Shown: one piece after another, positions 8,958 through 18,613 of the stretch
Layout of the letters: the number at the start of each line of letters is the position of its first letter
Position numbering within the stretch: position 1 is the first letter of the stretch
DNA from: Bacteroidales bacterium Bact_23
GTDB taxonomy: Bacteria; Bacteroidota; Bacteroidia; Bacteroidales; Lentimicrobiaceae
Length of the DNA stretch: 33,373 bases
Assembly (NCBI GenBank): GCA_001603685.1
Contig: LUZO01000048.1
Location: 1-33,373, forward strand
Direction: 5' to 3'
Notes under the pieces: model-generated
Seen by the model: the letters and a program-made list of their open reading frames with translations, nothing else
Database searches by the model: none
Told to the model about the DNA's origin: nothing
Program-made: the position numbers and the translations under genes

Positions 8958-9341
8958 GGATTCTGCCCTCCGGATTCCATTTTAATAAATACTTATAATG
9001 GTGATATTCATTGTTTTAACAAGATTATTATCATAATATATGAATGGCATAAGTTTTGGATGTAAAGGAATGCCGGCGTCCAACCCGCAGCCAGGATGGG
9101 ATGTGAAGGCAATTTAAAATGCCACATTCTTATCCTTTTGTGCAGTTAACTGACCGGCGCAGCGCATATTTCTACCCTGACACCTTATTATATGCAGGCA
9201 TTCAAGGTAAAAACAGTTATTCAGAAAGCATGCAAACCGAATAACAAAAGGGTTCAGATGAGAGAAAAATAATTTCGGATGAAATCCATGTAAAATAAAT
9301 AACTATCTTTCGCTGTTCAATAACACAAAAAACCAATCATC

Positions 9342-9824
9342 ATGAAGAGAGCATTCCTAATCGCCGGCCTGATTCTGGCAATTGCCTTTCCCTCAATACT
9401 GAAAGCGCAGTCGAAAGCCGACAGGGTAATCGGATATTATCTTACTACCGACGAAGACACCGGTAAAGAGAACTCACAGGTGAAAATCTACAAAAATGCC
9501 AATGGAAAATATTATGGTGAGATTGTCTGGCTTAAAGATGCGCACGAAGCCGATGGCAGTGATAAAGTTGACAAACACAACCCGGATGCTAAACTCAGGA
9601 ACAAAAAGCTCATCGGGCTCCAGATCCTGAAGGATTTTAACTACGATCCCAAGGAAGATGAGTGGAGTGGCGGAACCATCTACAACCCGAAAACAGGAAA
9701 AACCTATAACAGCTTTATGAAACTCGACGGAAAGAAAATGTCGTTGAGGGGTTATATTGGTAAGGCCTGGATGGGACTGGGTAAAACAGCCATCTGGATG
9801 AAAGAAGAGACCCAGAGAAAATAA
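9342..9824 (+). CDS. DUF2147 family secreted protein
   Basis: Signal peptide MKRAFLIAGLILAIAFPSILKAQ. VIGYYLTTDEDTGKENSQVKIYKNANGKYYGEIVWL...NPDAKLRNKKLIGLQILKDF...WSGGTIYNPKTGKTYNSFMKLDGKKMSLRGYIG. Confidence 0.88.
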   Translation: MKRAFLIAGLILAIAFPSILKAQSKADRVIGYYLTTDEDTGKENSQVKIYKNANGKYYGEIVWLKDAHEADGSDKVDKHNPDAKLRNKKLIGLQILKDFNYDPKEDEWSGGTIYNPKTGKTYNSFMKLDGKKMSLRGYIGKAWMGLGKTAIWMKEETQRK

Positions 9825-9847
9825 GGCCATTTTCCTAATATTCTTAT

Positions 9848-9898
9848 ACCGGTATTCAGAGTCGGTTTCAGGCTGATCTGTAAATGCCGGTTTTTTTT
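9848..9898 (+). terminator. Candidate terminator downstream of the DUF2147 gene
   Basis: ACCGGTATT ... AATGCCGGT stem (one G-U) followed by TTTTTTTT. Confidence 0.5.
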
Positions 9899-9918
9899 AT
9901 TTCAACCGCTAAATAATA

Positions 9919-9966
9919 CGAATTGTATTTCCAAAATAGTTTGGACTATTCTGGAAATTACAATCG
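9919..9966. repeat. Long inverted repeat, 22-nt arms, 4-nt loop
   Basis: cgaattgtatttccaaaatagt - ttgg - actattctggaaattacaatcg. The arms are complementary apart from one mismatch and a compensating pair of 1-nt indels. Confidence 0.75.
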
Positions 9967-10114
9967 TTAATGCCGGGGGTTAAAATTTTAGAAAAAATCT
10001 CGCTCTGATCAATTGTTCTGTTATATTTTTCCAAGCGGTATAAATCCGATGATTTTTCCGAATAACAAACCACTTTTTAAATTTTTTATAGAAGTAGGCC
10101 ATTAATCTCCACAA

Positions 10115-10134
10115 TGTGTGTATATATCTACACA
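10115..10134. repeat. Imperfect 20-bp palindrome TGTGTGTATA/TATCTACACA
   Basis: 8 of 10 positions pair between arms 10115-10124 and 10125-10134, upstream of the mltF-like gene. Confidence 0.4.
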
Positions 10135-10369
10135 GCATGAAGCCTTAATCCTTGAAACCGTCAGGAATCGGAAAGCGAACCTGCAGAGGACATAAAACCC
10201 AGTAACGGCAGGTGCTACAGCGCATGCAGATCCCAAAAGAAAACTTTTGGCACGCAAATTGCAAAAGGGGCTCCGTCCTATTTTTCAGGGCATGGTAATT
10301 ATTGGCAGATGCCTGTTGCCTGATAAGTTAACATGGTTCATCTGCTTGGTATTCACCAAATTAACACAA

Positions 10370-11779
10370 ATGCTCAACAAGCTTTTAGTAAAAACAAGCG
10401 GTGCATTACTGATCTTTCTAATTCTGCTCATTCCCCAGTCCTGTACATTTTCCGTCAGGAATGGTTCCACTACTCCAGATGACTTTGGAAATACTCTGAA
10501 AGAGATCCAGCAACGTGGCGAACTTGTAGCCATTACCGATAACGACCCGTTTAATTACATCAGCGATTTCGGTGATTTAAAGGGTTATCAGTACGAGATG
10601 CTGAAAAATTTTACAGCAACTCTTGGAGTGGAGCTCAAGATAATTGTAGAGCCAAATCCCCACAAAGCACTGGTTTACCTGAAACAGCGTAAGGCCGACC
10701 TGGTTGCCATGGAGCTTCCCGCAACCAATGAGGATGTAAATGGTCTGGTTTTTTCCGAACCTTTATTCACCTCATCACAGGTACTGGTACAGCGTAAGTC
10801 TGTTCCAGGCAAAGCAGTTATCCGTGACCTCGCAGAGCTGAAAGACAAATCCATTGTTCTACCCACGGGAAAACAGAAACAATTCTATCTTACTGATATT
10901 CAGCATGAAACCTCATACGATGCAAACATAACCGGTGTCGATCATGTAAGCATCCCCGATCTTATTGAGGCAGTTGCACTGAAGGAGGCCGATTATACCA
11001 TTGCTTATGAACATACTGCAAAAGCGATGTCGCAAATTTATCGCAACCTTGATATCCGTACAACTGTTAGCCCGGAGCTCGAAGTTTCGTGGATAGTGCG
11101 CAAAGGTTCGGCCAACCTGCTGAATGCAATCAACACCTGGATTGACGACAACAAAGATGGCCGTGAGTTTGCAGGTGTTTATTCGAAATACTACAAAAAT
11201 CCCCGTCAGGCCAGACTGGCACTTGGGCACTCCACAAAGAATCAGGCCATTTCTGATTACGATGACATAATCCGCGAGTCAAGCCGCATTATCAACTGGG
11301 ATTGGCGTTTGATTGCAGCACTGATTTACAACGAGTCGAAATTTAATTCAGATGCCGTTTCCAACCGCGGAGCCTTCGGACTGATGCAGCTAATGCCGCA
11401 CACCGCAAAACGCTTTGGCGCCGATGTGAACTCCTCCCCTGCCGAACAGATTTCAGCCGGCCTGAAGCTGATCAAACACCTCGACAACGCCTTTGCCAGG
11501 AGTGTTCCAGACCCTAAAGAGAGGAAGAAGTTTATCCTGGCAGCATACAACATCGGCCTCGCCCATATTCTGGATGCCCAGAAACTGGCTGAGAAACATG
11601 GTAAAGATCCGGCTGTATGGTATGATAATGTGGAATACTTCCTTCTTGCCAAATCAGAACCACAATATTACAACGATCCGGTTGTTAAATTTGGCAAGGT
11701 AAAAGGCACCGAAACACAGCGTTTTGTACGCAATGTACTGGAAAAATACGATCATTACAAAACTCTGGCATCGCTTTGA
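10370..11779 (+). CDS. mltF: MltF-like lytic transglycosylase (SBP_bac_3 domain plus SLT domain), lipoprotein
   Basis: MLNKLLVKTSGALLIFLILLIPQSC lipobox. Periplasmic solute-binding-like region (RGELVAITDNDPFNYISDFGDLKGYQYEMLKNFTATLGVELKI), then SLT motifs LIAALIYNESKFNSDAVSNRGAFGLMQLMPHTAKRFG and FILAAYNIGLAHILDAQ. Confidence 0.92.
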   Translation: MLNKLLVKTSGALLIFLILLIPQSCTFSVRNGSTTPDDFGNTLKEIQQRGELVAITDNDPFNYISDFGDLKGYQYEMLKNFTATLGVELKIIVEPNPHKALVYLKQRKADLVAMELPATNEDVNGLVFSEPLFTSSQVLVQRKSVPGKAVIRDLAELKDKSIVLPTGKQKQFYLTDIQHETSYDANITGVDHVSIPDLIEAVALKEADYTIAYEHTAKAMSQIYRNLDIRTTVSPELEVSWIVRKGSANLLNAINTWIDDNKDGREFAGVYSKYYKNPRQARLALGHSTKNQAISDYDDIIRESSRIINWDWRLIAALIYNESKFNSDAVSNRGAFGLMQLMPHTAKRFGADVNSSPAEQISAGLKLIKHLDNAFARSVPDPKERKKFILAAYNIGLAHILDAQKLAEKHGKDPAVWYDNVEYFLLAKSEPQYYNDPVVKFGKVKGTETQRFVRNVLEKYDHYKTLASL

Positions 11780-11800
11780 TTTCCAACTCCCTATATTTCC

Positions 11801-11829
11801 AATCCCCTGAAAAATCAGGGGATTTTTTT
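11801..11829 (+). terminator. Intrinsic terminator
   Basis: AATCCCCTGA-AAAA-TCAGGGGATTTTTTT. Confidence 0.92.
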
Positions 11830-11899
11830 ATTTCGTTCCTGTGGAAAATAACGATTAGGAAATCTGAATCAGGATTAGTATTCCGGAGATTGGTGGTGT

Positions 11900-12922
11900 T
11901 TACCTTCTTTCCCTGATCTCATCCGCAATAAGCCGGCAGGTATGTTCAATCACCTGATCAATGGGAGTAAATTCGAAATTCAGGGTGTTTTTCAGCTTTT
12001 TGGCTGAGTAAAGGAAGTTGCCTTTTGATGTCCGGGCCGTTTCACGCGTAATCAGCGGTTTAGCTCCGGTAATTTTGCTGCGAAGCCACTCAATCCGCCA
12101 TACCACATCAAGAGCGGCGGAAGGAATGGGATATTTCGGCTCCTTCTTTCCAAATCCGCGGGCAATCATCGTGAAGAGTTCGCGATAGGTATAATCGCCG
12201 GCCGATACCACAAACCGCTCGTTTGTAACGGGACTCTCCATCAGGCCCGTCATGGCACGCACCACATCCTCAACGCCCACAAAACCATTGATTCCGCGGC
12301 CATAGAACAGGGAATTCTTATGAATGGTATGAAACAGCTCCACACTTCCGCCCTTGCCTGCAGTTCCATAGCCCAGAATCAGACTCGGATTTACAATTAC
12401 CGCATTAAGGCCCTCTGCAATGCCGCGCCAAACCTCCCGTTCACCCAGATATTTGCTGAGCGAGTACCTTGAGTTGTACCGGCTGGTAACAAACTGTGAG
12501 TTTTCATCAATCACATTGCTGTTTTCCGTTCTTCCCAGTGATGCAATGGAACTGACATAGCACAACTTATCCACACCGGCTTCCAGTGCCGCATTCACAA
12601 CATTGGCAGTGCCCTCCACATTCACTTTCATCATCTGCCCGCGGTTCGACGGATCGAATGATACGATGGCCGCACAGTGGTACACCTTGCTTACTCCCTG
12701 CATCGCCCTTTCGAGAATGGAAACATCCAGCACATCCCCTTCAACCCACTCCACCTTCTTCAGAACCACAGCGGGATCAGCCCCGCGACTACGGATGATC
12801 CGTTTGAGCAGACCAAAGCCTGCCTCATTACGATACAGCGCCCTTACAGGCTCTTTCCCGCCAATAAGCGAAAGCAACAAATGTGAACCCACCATTCCGG
12901 TGGCGCCGGTAACAAATATCAT
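11900..12922 (-). CDS. NAD-dependent epimerase/dehydratase family protein (extended SDR)
   Basis: N-terminal GATGMVGSHLLLSL nucleotide-binding motif; YSLSKYLGE (YxxxK) active site. Confidence 0.9.
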   Translation of the reverse strand: MIFVTGATGMVGSHLLLSLIGGKEPVRALYRNEAGFGLLKRIIRSRGADPAVVLKKVEWVEGDVLDVSILERAMQGVSKVYHCAAIVSFDPSNRGQMMKVNVEGTANVVNAALEAGVDKLCYVSSIASLGRTENSNVIDENSQFVTSRYNSRYSLSKYLGEREVWRGIAEGLNAVIVNPSLILGYGTAGKGGSVELFHTIHKNSLFYGRGINGFVGVEDVVRAMTGLMESPVTNERFVVSAGDYTYRELFTMIARGFGKKEPKYPIPSAALDVVWRIEWLRSKITGAKPLITRETARTSKGNFLYSAKKLKNTLNFEFTPIDQVIEHTCRLIADEIRERR

Positions 12923-12926
12923 GGTG

Positions 12927-12934
12927 CAAAGCTA
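12927..12934 (-). promoter_or_regulatory. -7 element TAGCTTTG just upstream of the epimerase start
   Basis: Reverse complement of 12927-12934 is TAGCTTTG. Only 4 nt separate it from the ATG at 12922. Confidence 0.55.
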
Positions 12935-13131
12935 AGAAAATGATTCGGGATTATTTTTCCGGAACGGAAGATAAATATTTAATACATCTATCTGTTTCAC
13001 AATATCTTACACATCTCTATTTACAGCTATGCCGCTATTACCGTCAGGATATAATATTTGCGTTGCCGGTTTTGCGGGAAACAGTATGGCACATACCAGG
13101 GCAAGGCATATGCCTGCCGGTGAATCCTTTC

Positions 13132-13162
13132 TTTGCCAATTCGGCAGATAAGCGTATTTTTG
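13132..13162 (+). promoter_or_regulatory. tyrS promoter (TTTG-19nt-TATTTTTG)
   Basis: TTTG 13132-13135; TATTTTTG 13155-13162; ATG 13179. Confidence 0.65.
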
Positions 13163-13178
13163 CAAAAATTTTTATCGG

Positions 13179-14468
13179 ATGAACTTCGTTGAAGAACTGC
13201 GCTGGAGAGGCATGATCCACGATATCATGCCCGGAACAGAAGAATTGATGCAAAAAGAGATGATATCGGCTTATGTGGGGATAGATCCTACAGCCGATTC
13301 GCTGCATATTGGCCATTTGGTAGGAGTAATGATGCTGAAGCACCTTCAGCAGAGCGGCCATCGCCCCATTGTTCTGGTTGGCGGCGCCACGGGTATGATA
13401 GGTGACCCCTCCGGAAAATCGGAGGAACGCAACCTGCTGGATGAAGCCACCCTGAGAAAAAATCAGGAAGGCCTGAAAAAACAACTTCGCAAACTGCTTG
13501 ATTTTGATACCAATGCACTCAACCGCGCCGAGATGGTTAACAACTACGACTGGATGAAGGAGTTTTCATTCCTGAGTTTTATCCGGGATGTGGGAAAGCA
13601 CATTACGGTAAATTACATGATGTCGAAGGATTCGGTGAAAAAGCGCCTTACGGGTGAAGCCGGCGAAGGGATGTCGTTTACCGAATTTACCTATCAGTTG
13701 GTTCAGGGGTACGATTTCCTGCACCTTTACCTGAACAACAACTGCAAGCTGCAGATGGGCGGTTCAGACCAGTGGGGCAACATTACCACCGGCACCGAAC
13801 TGATTCGCCGCAAAACCGGCGGCGAAGCCTTTGCCCTTACCTGCCCGCTGATAACCAAATCAGACGGCGGGAAATTCGGCAAAACCGAGTCGGGTAATGT
13901 GTGGCTGGATCCTGAGAAAACATCGCCCTACAAATTCTATCAGTTCTGGCTCAACACCTCCGATGCCGATGCCGAGAAATACATCAAAATCTTCACCCTG
14001 TACAGTAAGGAAGAGGTAGAGGCAATGGTTGCAGAACATCAGCAGGCTCCCCATTTGCGCATTCTTCAGAAAGCGCTTGCCAAAGACATTACCATCCGCA
14101 TTCACTCCGAAGCAGACTACCATTCTGCCGTGGAAGCCTCTGAGATTCTGTTTGGGAAGGGAACGGCTGAAGCGTTGTATCGCCTTGATGAACAGACCCT
14201 TTTTTCGGTATTTGAAGGTGTTCCGCAATTCGAAATCAGCGCTGCAGAGCTTTCAGCAGGAATTGGCATTGTTGATCTGGTTTCAGAAAAGACCGCTATT
14301 TTCCCCTCGAAGGGCGAAGCGCGCCGCATGCTGAAAGATGGAGGCGTATTGGTAAACAAAACGAAAGTAACCGAAGATTTTACAGCCAGCGCCTCAAACC
14401 TGCTCAATAACAGGTATATGCTGGTGCAGAAGGGAAAGAAAAACTATTATCTGCTAATTGTAAAATAG
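13179..14468 (+). CDS. tyrS: Tyrosine--tRNA ligase
   Basis: Class I aaRS motifs: [16 protein letters not shown] (HIGH), [18 protein letters not shown] (KMSKS-like), C-terminal S4-like domain ([17 protein letters not shown]). Confidence 0.97.
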   Translation: MNFVEELRWRGMIHDIMPGTEELMQKEMISAYVGIDPTADSLHIGHLVGVMMLKHLQQSGHRPIVLVGGATGMIGDPSGKSEERNLLDEATLRKNQEGLKKQLRKLLDFDTNALNRAEMVNNYDWMKEFSFLSFIRDVGKHITVNYMMSKDSVKKRLTGEAGEGMSFTEFTYQLVQGYDFLHLYLNNNCKLQMGGSDQWGNITTGTELIRRKTGGEAFALTCPLITKSDGGKFGKTESGNVWLDPEKTSPYKFYQFWLNTSDADAEKYIKIFTLYSKEEVEAMVAEHQQAPHLRILQKALAKDITIRIHSEADYHSAVEASEILFGKGTAEALYRLDEQTLFSVFEGVPQFEISAAELSAGIGIVDLVSEKTAIFPSKGEARRMLKDGGVLVNKTKVTEDFTASASNLLNNRYMLVQKGKKNYYLLIVK

Positions 14469-14509
14469 CCGGGTACGGAGGAACCTGTCCTCAAATTTGT
14501 AAAACCGAT

Positions 14510-15076
14510 CTACTCATCTATCAACCGTTCAATGGCTGCCGGAAAGTGCTCGTATTCGAGGTTGTGAATCCGTTCAGCCAGGGAATCGGGCGTATCGCCG
14601 GGCAGTACCGGGCATTTCGCCTGCATCAGGATCTTCCCGCGGTCGTAAACCTCATCAATCAGATGAATGGTGATGCCCGATTCAGCCTCGCCGGCTTCGA
14701 TAACCGCTTTATGAACCGCCATTCCATACATTCCTTTACCTCCGAACTTCGGCAGCAGGGCCGGATGGATGTTTACAATTTTTCCGGCAAAGGCACGGGT
14801 TAGATTTTCAGGCACCAGCCACAGAAAACCCGCCAGCACAATCAGATCTATCCCCCTGGATCTCAAATCATTCAATACCTCATCGCCTGAATAAAACTTC
14901 TCGCGGTTGAACAGCATCAGCGGGATACCTAGCCTATGCGCCCGCTCAATCACAAAAGCCTTCGGATTGTTGCAGTAAAAGGCTTCCACCCTGGCTTTAT
15001 CGCTGTTCCGGAAATAAAGGGCTATATTTTCGGCATTGCTCCCGCTACCCGATGCAAAAATGGCAATTCGTTTCAT
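14510..15076 (-). CDS. purN: Phosphoribosylglycinamide formyltransferase
   Basis: MKRIAIFASGSGSNAENI; LAGFLWLVPENLTRAFAGKIVNIHPALLPKFGGKGMYG; ESGITIHLIDEVYDRGKILMQ. The ORF track starts at 15097; Met at 15076 is preferred. Confidence 0.93.
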   Translation of the reverse strand: MKRIAIFASGSGSNAENIALYFRNSDKARVEAFYCNNPKAFVIERAHRLGIPLMLFNREKFYSGDEVLNDLRSRGIDLIVLAGFLWLVPENLTRAFAGKIVNIHPALLPKFGGKGMYGMAVHKAVIEAGEAESGITIHLIDEVYDRGKILMQAKCPVLPGDTPDSLAERIHNLEYEHFPAAIERLIDE

Positions 15077-15094
15077 GTTCAGAATTTTCAACTG

Positions 15095-15102
15095 CAAAGT
15101 TA
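15095..15102 (-). promoter_or_regulatory. -7 element TAACTTTG for purN
   Basis: Reverse complement matches TAnnTTTG, about 19 nt upstream of the ATG at 15076. It overlaps the over-extended ORF start. Confidence 0.5.
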
Positions 15103-15192
15103 CGCAGATTTGACGGCTTGCGGTGAATGCAGTAATTTTATCCGGAAAGCATCCCTACAATCTGACTGTTTATTGGCGTTTGGTATGATCCT

Positions 15193-15228
15193 AAAAAAAA
15201 TCAGGACACTGTTTCCGGTATCCTGATT
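15193..15228 (-). terminator. Intrinsic terminator of the acd-etfBA operon
   Basis: On the minus strand: AATCAGGA-14nt-TCCTGATT followed by TTTTTT. Confidence 0.85.
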
Positions 15229-15266
15229 GCTTTGATTGCTGGTTGGTTAGTATTTTCCGTATCGCT

Positions 15267-16229
15267 TTACGCGTTGGCTTTAAATTTCCTGAAAGCCTCG
15301 GTCATTTTGGGGAGAATTTCCTGCAAATCGCCCACGATGCCGTAGTCGGCTGCCGTGAAGATGGGGGCTTCGGCATCTTTATTCACCGCCACAATCACCT
15401 TCGATGAGCTTACGCCGGCAAGATGCTGAATAGCACCTGAGATGCCGAGGGCAAAATAGAGGTTCGGGGCAATGACTTTACCGGTTTGTCCCACATGTTC
15501 GTGGTGAGGACGCCAACCTTCATCGGAAACGGGCCTTGAACAGGCGGTAGCGGCTCCAAGCACCTCAGCAAGTTCCTCCAGGGGTTTCCAGTTTTCGGGG
15601 CCGCGCATTCCTCTGCCGCCAGAAACTACGATTTCGGCTTCAGTAAGCAGAATGGTGCCGGTTTGAACATCGGATGACAGAACCTTCACACTTCCGCTAA
15701 CGGCAGAAACATCAACAGGTTCAACCGTAACATCTCCCGGGAACTCCTCAACCCCAGCGGTGTTCTGAGAAAGGGTAATGACCTTTTTACCGGAAGTAAT
15801 CTCAGCCTGAAGCAATGATTTACCCGAAAATGCCTTTTTACTTACCACAAAAGGCTGATAGGAGAGCGGCAGTCCGTTCACTCCGCTTACCAGACCGGCA
15901 TTCAGTTTAACGGCTACGCGCGGAGCCAGGGCCTTTCCCGTTGAGTTGTTGGCCATAACTACTACTGAAGCATTGCTTTTATTTGCAACTTCTGCAATAA
16001 GTGCTGCGTATGCCTTATCGTCGAGAGCCATATCGGTATTGGCTGACAGAACCTTGCCCGCCCCATAGGCGCCAAGCTTCTTAAGCTCTGTCTCATCCAC
16101 ATTTCCGATTGAAATAATGCTGAGTTCACCACCCAGTCCTGCAGCTATGCGTTTCCCATAAGAAACAAGTTCATAGGTGCTCTTTTTGAACTTTCCGTTC
16201 CAGTTTTCTATATAAACAAGTACTGACAT
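15267..16229 (-). CDS. etfA: Electron transfer flavoprotein subunit alpha
   Basis: VGQTGKVIAPNLYFALGISGAIQHLAGVSSSKVIVAVNKDAEAPIFTAADYGIVGDL is the canonical EtfA FAD-binding region. Confidence 0.96.
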   Translation of the reverse strand: MSVLVYIENWNGKFKKSTYELVSYGKRIAAGLGGELSIISIGNVDETELKKLGAYGAGKVLSANTDMALDDKAYAALIAEVANKSNASVVVMANNSTGKALAPRVAVKLNAGLVSGVNGLPLSYQPFVVSKKAFSGKSLLQAEITSGKKVITLSQNTAGVEEFPGDVTVEPVDVSAVSGSVKVLSSDVQTGTILLTEAEIVVSGGRGMRGPENWKPLEELAEVLGAATACSRPVSDEGWRPHHEHVGQTGKVIAPNLYFALGISGAIQHLAGVSSSKVIVAVNKDAEAPIFTAADYGIVGDLQEILPKMTEAFRKFKANA

Positions 16230-16249
16230 ATCTTATTGAATTAAGGTGA

Positions 16250-16999
16250 TTAAATTACCCTTGCCTCATTGTGGAGAAGGTTTACCAGTTCCTCGATATG
16301 ATCGGGGGCAATCATTTTGCAGGCCGATTTTGCAGGCGGAGCTTCATACGAAACCACCCTGCTGGCAGGTATAACATCCGTTGCCGGTACTACTTTCAGC
16401 GGCTTGGTACGGGCAGTCATGATTCCCCTCATGGAAGGAATACGCGGATTTATGGCGATTCCTTTCTGAACGATCAGCACAACAGGGCCTGCTACTTCAA
16501 TATTCTGCTTTCCGCCATCGATTTCACGGGTTACTTTTATGGTATTGCCATCAAGATTGAGCGAACTTACTGCAGAAACTGAATTGTAATCAAGCAGTTC
16601 AGCCATCATCCCTCCTACTGCCGAGTTGTTGTAATCGCTCGATTCGATTCCGCAGAGGATCACATCATAGGCGTCACCTTTTACGGCATTGGCAAGCTGG
16701 GATGCCGTGTAAAGCGAATCGCCCGAAGCGGCATCCACCCTGATGGCGTCGTCGGCGCCACAGGCCAGGGCTTTACGCAGGGTAGCCTCAACATCAGCCC
16801 GACCGGCGGTAATTACGGTTATTTTCTGAACCAATGCGGGATTGGCTTCCTTCAGTTCAATGGCACGGGTAAGCGCCAGTTCGTCCCAGGGATTGATGAT
16901 CCACTGTACACCCGAATAGTCCACCTCCTTCATATCCGCAGAATATTTAATGCGGGTGGTGGTGTCAGGGACATTGCTTATGCAAACGAGAATGTTCAT
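16250..16999 (-). CDS. etfB: Electron transfer flavoprotein subunit beta
   Basis: MNILVCISNVPDTTTRIKY...INPWDELALTRAIELKE; CGIESSDYNNSAVGGMMAELLDYNSVS; PRIPSMRGIMTARTKPL. Confidence 0.95.
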   Translation of the reverse strand: MNILVCISNVPDTTTRIKYSADMKEVDYSGVQWIINPWDELALTRAIELKEANPALVQKITVITAGRADVEATLRKALACGADDAIRVDAASGDSLYTASQLANAVKGDAYDVILCGIESSDYNNSAVGGMMAELLDYNSVSAVSSLNLDGNTIKVTREIDGGKQNIEVAGPVVLIVQKGIAINPRIPSMRGIMTARTKPLKVVPATDVIPASRVVSYEAPPAKSACKMIAPDHIEELVNLLHNEARVI

Positions 17000-17060
17000 A
17001 TTGTATTGGAATTCAGTGTTATTTGTTGAACAATAAATTATTTTCAGCTGAATAAAGCAA

Positions 17061-17085
17061 GGGAGAACAATTCATATGAACTCCC
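17061..17085. repeat. Intergenic hairpin/palindrome between acd and etfB
   Basis: GGGAG (17061-17065) pairs with CTCCC (17081-17085), enclosing the palindrome TTCATATGAA (17071-17080). Confidence 0.4.
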
Positions 17086-17107
17086 CTCCCGCTTCTTCCT
17101 TCCGGAA

Positions 17108-18253
17108 TCAGAAATCTTTCAGAACCTGTCGTGAGATAACGATCTGCTGAATTTCAGAGGTACCTTCGTAAATCTGGGTCAGTTTGGCTTCACGCATCAG
17201 GCGTTCCACATGGTACTCCTTCACATAGCCGTATCCGCCATGTATTTGAACAGCCTCAGTAGTGACTTCCATAGCTATTTCGGCGGCATAATATTTGGCC
17301 ATGGCACTGGCATAACCGTAAGGTTTACCCTGATCCTTCAGCCATGCAGCTTTCAGGCAGAGGTTGCGTGCGTTTTCAATTTTCACTGCCATATCAGCCA
17401 GTTTAAAGGCAATTGCCTGGTGGTTGGCTATTTCGGTACCAAATGCTTTTCTCTCTTTGGCATATTTTACAGCTCTTTCAAAAGCGCCTGATGCCAGGCC
17501 CAATGCCTGTGATGCAATGCCGATGCGTCCGCCTTCCAGAGTCATCATCGCGAACTTAAAGCCGAAGCCATCTTCTCCAATGCGGTTTTCCTTTGGCACT
17601 TTCACATCGTTGAACATAACCGAATGGGTATCGGAACTGCGCATTCCCATCTTGTCTTCGTGCGGTCCCACGCTGATTCCTGGGGAGTTGCGGTCAACAA
17701 TCAGCACATTGATTCCTTTGTGGCCTTTCTCAGGATGTGTCTGTGCAATAACCAGATAGGTACCGGCGGTATTACCATTGGTAATCCAGTTCTTCGTTCC
17801 GTTCAACAGATAATAATCACCTTTATCTTCAGCAGTGGTACGCTGCGAGGTGGCATCTGAGCCCGCCTCGGGTTCTGAAAGCAGAAATGCACCGATTTTT
17901 TCACCGCGGGCCAGGGGCTTCAGGTATTTCTCCTTCTGCTCCTTACTTCCAAACTTGTCCAGACCGTAGCAGACCAATGAATTGTTTACCGACATAATCA
18001 CACTGACCGAAGCGTCAACCTTCGAAATCTCTTCCATCGCAAGAACATAGGAAACGGTATCCATCCCTCCCCCATCATACTCGGGATCAACCAGCATGCC
18101 CATAAACCCAAGCTCTGCAAGGGCTTTCACATGCTTTTCAGGATAAATGGCATGGGTGTCGCGTTCAATCACATCCTGAATCAGTTCGCGCTGAGCATAG
18201 TCGCGTGCCGCCTGTTGAATCATCAACTGCTCTTCTGTAAATTCAAAATTCAT
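17108..18253 (-). CDS. Acyl-CoA dehydrogenase (short/medium-chain type)
   Basis: MNFEFTEEQLMIQQAARDYAQREL; LSEPEAGSDATSQRTTAEDKGDYYLLNGTKNWITNG; QIHGGYGYVKEYHVERLMREAKLTQIYEGTSEIQQIVISR. Start revised from 18319 to Met at 18253. Confidence 0.95.
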   Translation of the reverse strand: MNFEFTEEQLMIQQAARDYAQRELIQDVIERDTHAIYPEKHVKALAELGFMGMLVDPEYDGGGMDTVSYVLAMEEISKVDASVSVIMSVNNSLVCYGLDKFGSKEQKEKYLKPLARGEKIGAFLLSEPEAGSDATSQRTTAEDKGDYYLLNGTKNWITNGNTAGTYLVIAQTHPEKGHKGINVLIVDRNSPGISVGPHEDKMGMRSSDTHSVMFNDVKVPKENRIGEDGFGFKFAMMTLEGGRIGIASQALGLASGAFERAVKYAKERKAFGTEIANHQAIAFKLADMAVKIENARNLCLKAAWLKDQGKPYGYASAMAKYYAAEIAMEVTTEAVQIHGGYGYVKEYHVERLMREAKLTQIYEGTSEIQQIVISRQVLKDF

Positions 18254-18613
18254 AACAAAAGCTTTTATTATTATTTGGAAAACTGCATGAAATGTCTGAT
18301 AAACAAGAAAACTGTGCAATGTGTTCAGCCCCTGTAAGGTTTTAATGCTTTTAACCGGTTTTAAACACGCAATATTTCAATTCAGGGGCGTCCAAATGGA
18401 CAAGAGTACCGGAAGCGACCATTTTTTGGATTACAAACCCAACCGTTAATACCTGATGAACGGTATGTGGGATTAGCCTGTCCTCTCAGGTTTTTCGCAA
18501 AACCATTCACTTTTGTCCGGAAGAAAGATTCGCCTTTACTTTGAAATAACGGCCTTCTGAGAAATAATCGAGTTTGGAAAACAAAAACCGGTTCTTAATT
18601 CTCAAAATTGCAA

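Noticed and set aside
15267-18253. Electron-bifurcating Bcd-EtfAB complex
   Set aside because: Motifs are consistent with ordinary ETF; the sequence alone gives no clear bifurcation signature, so it was not claimed.
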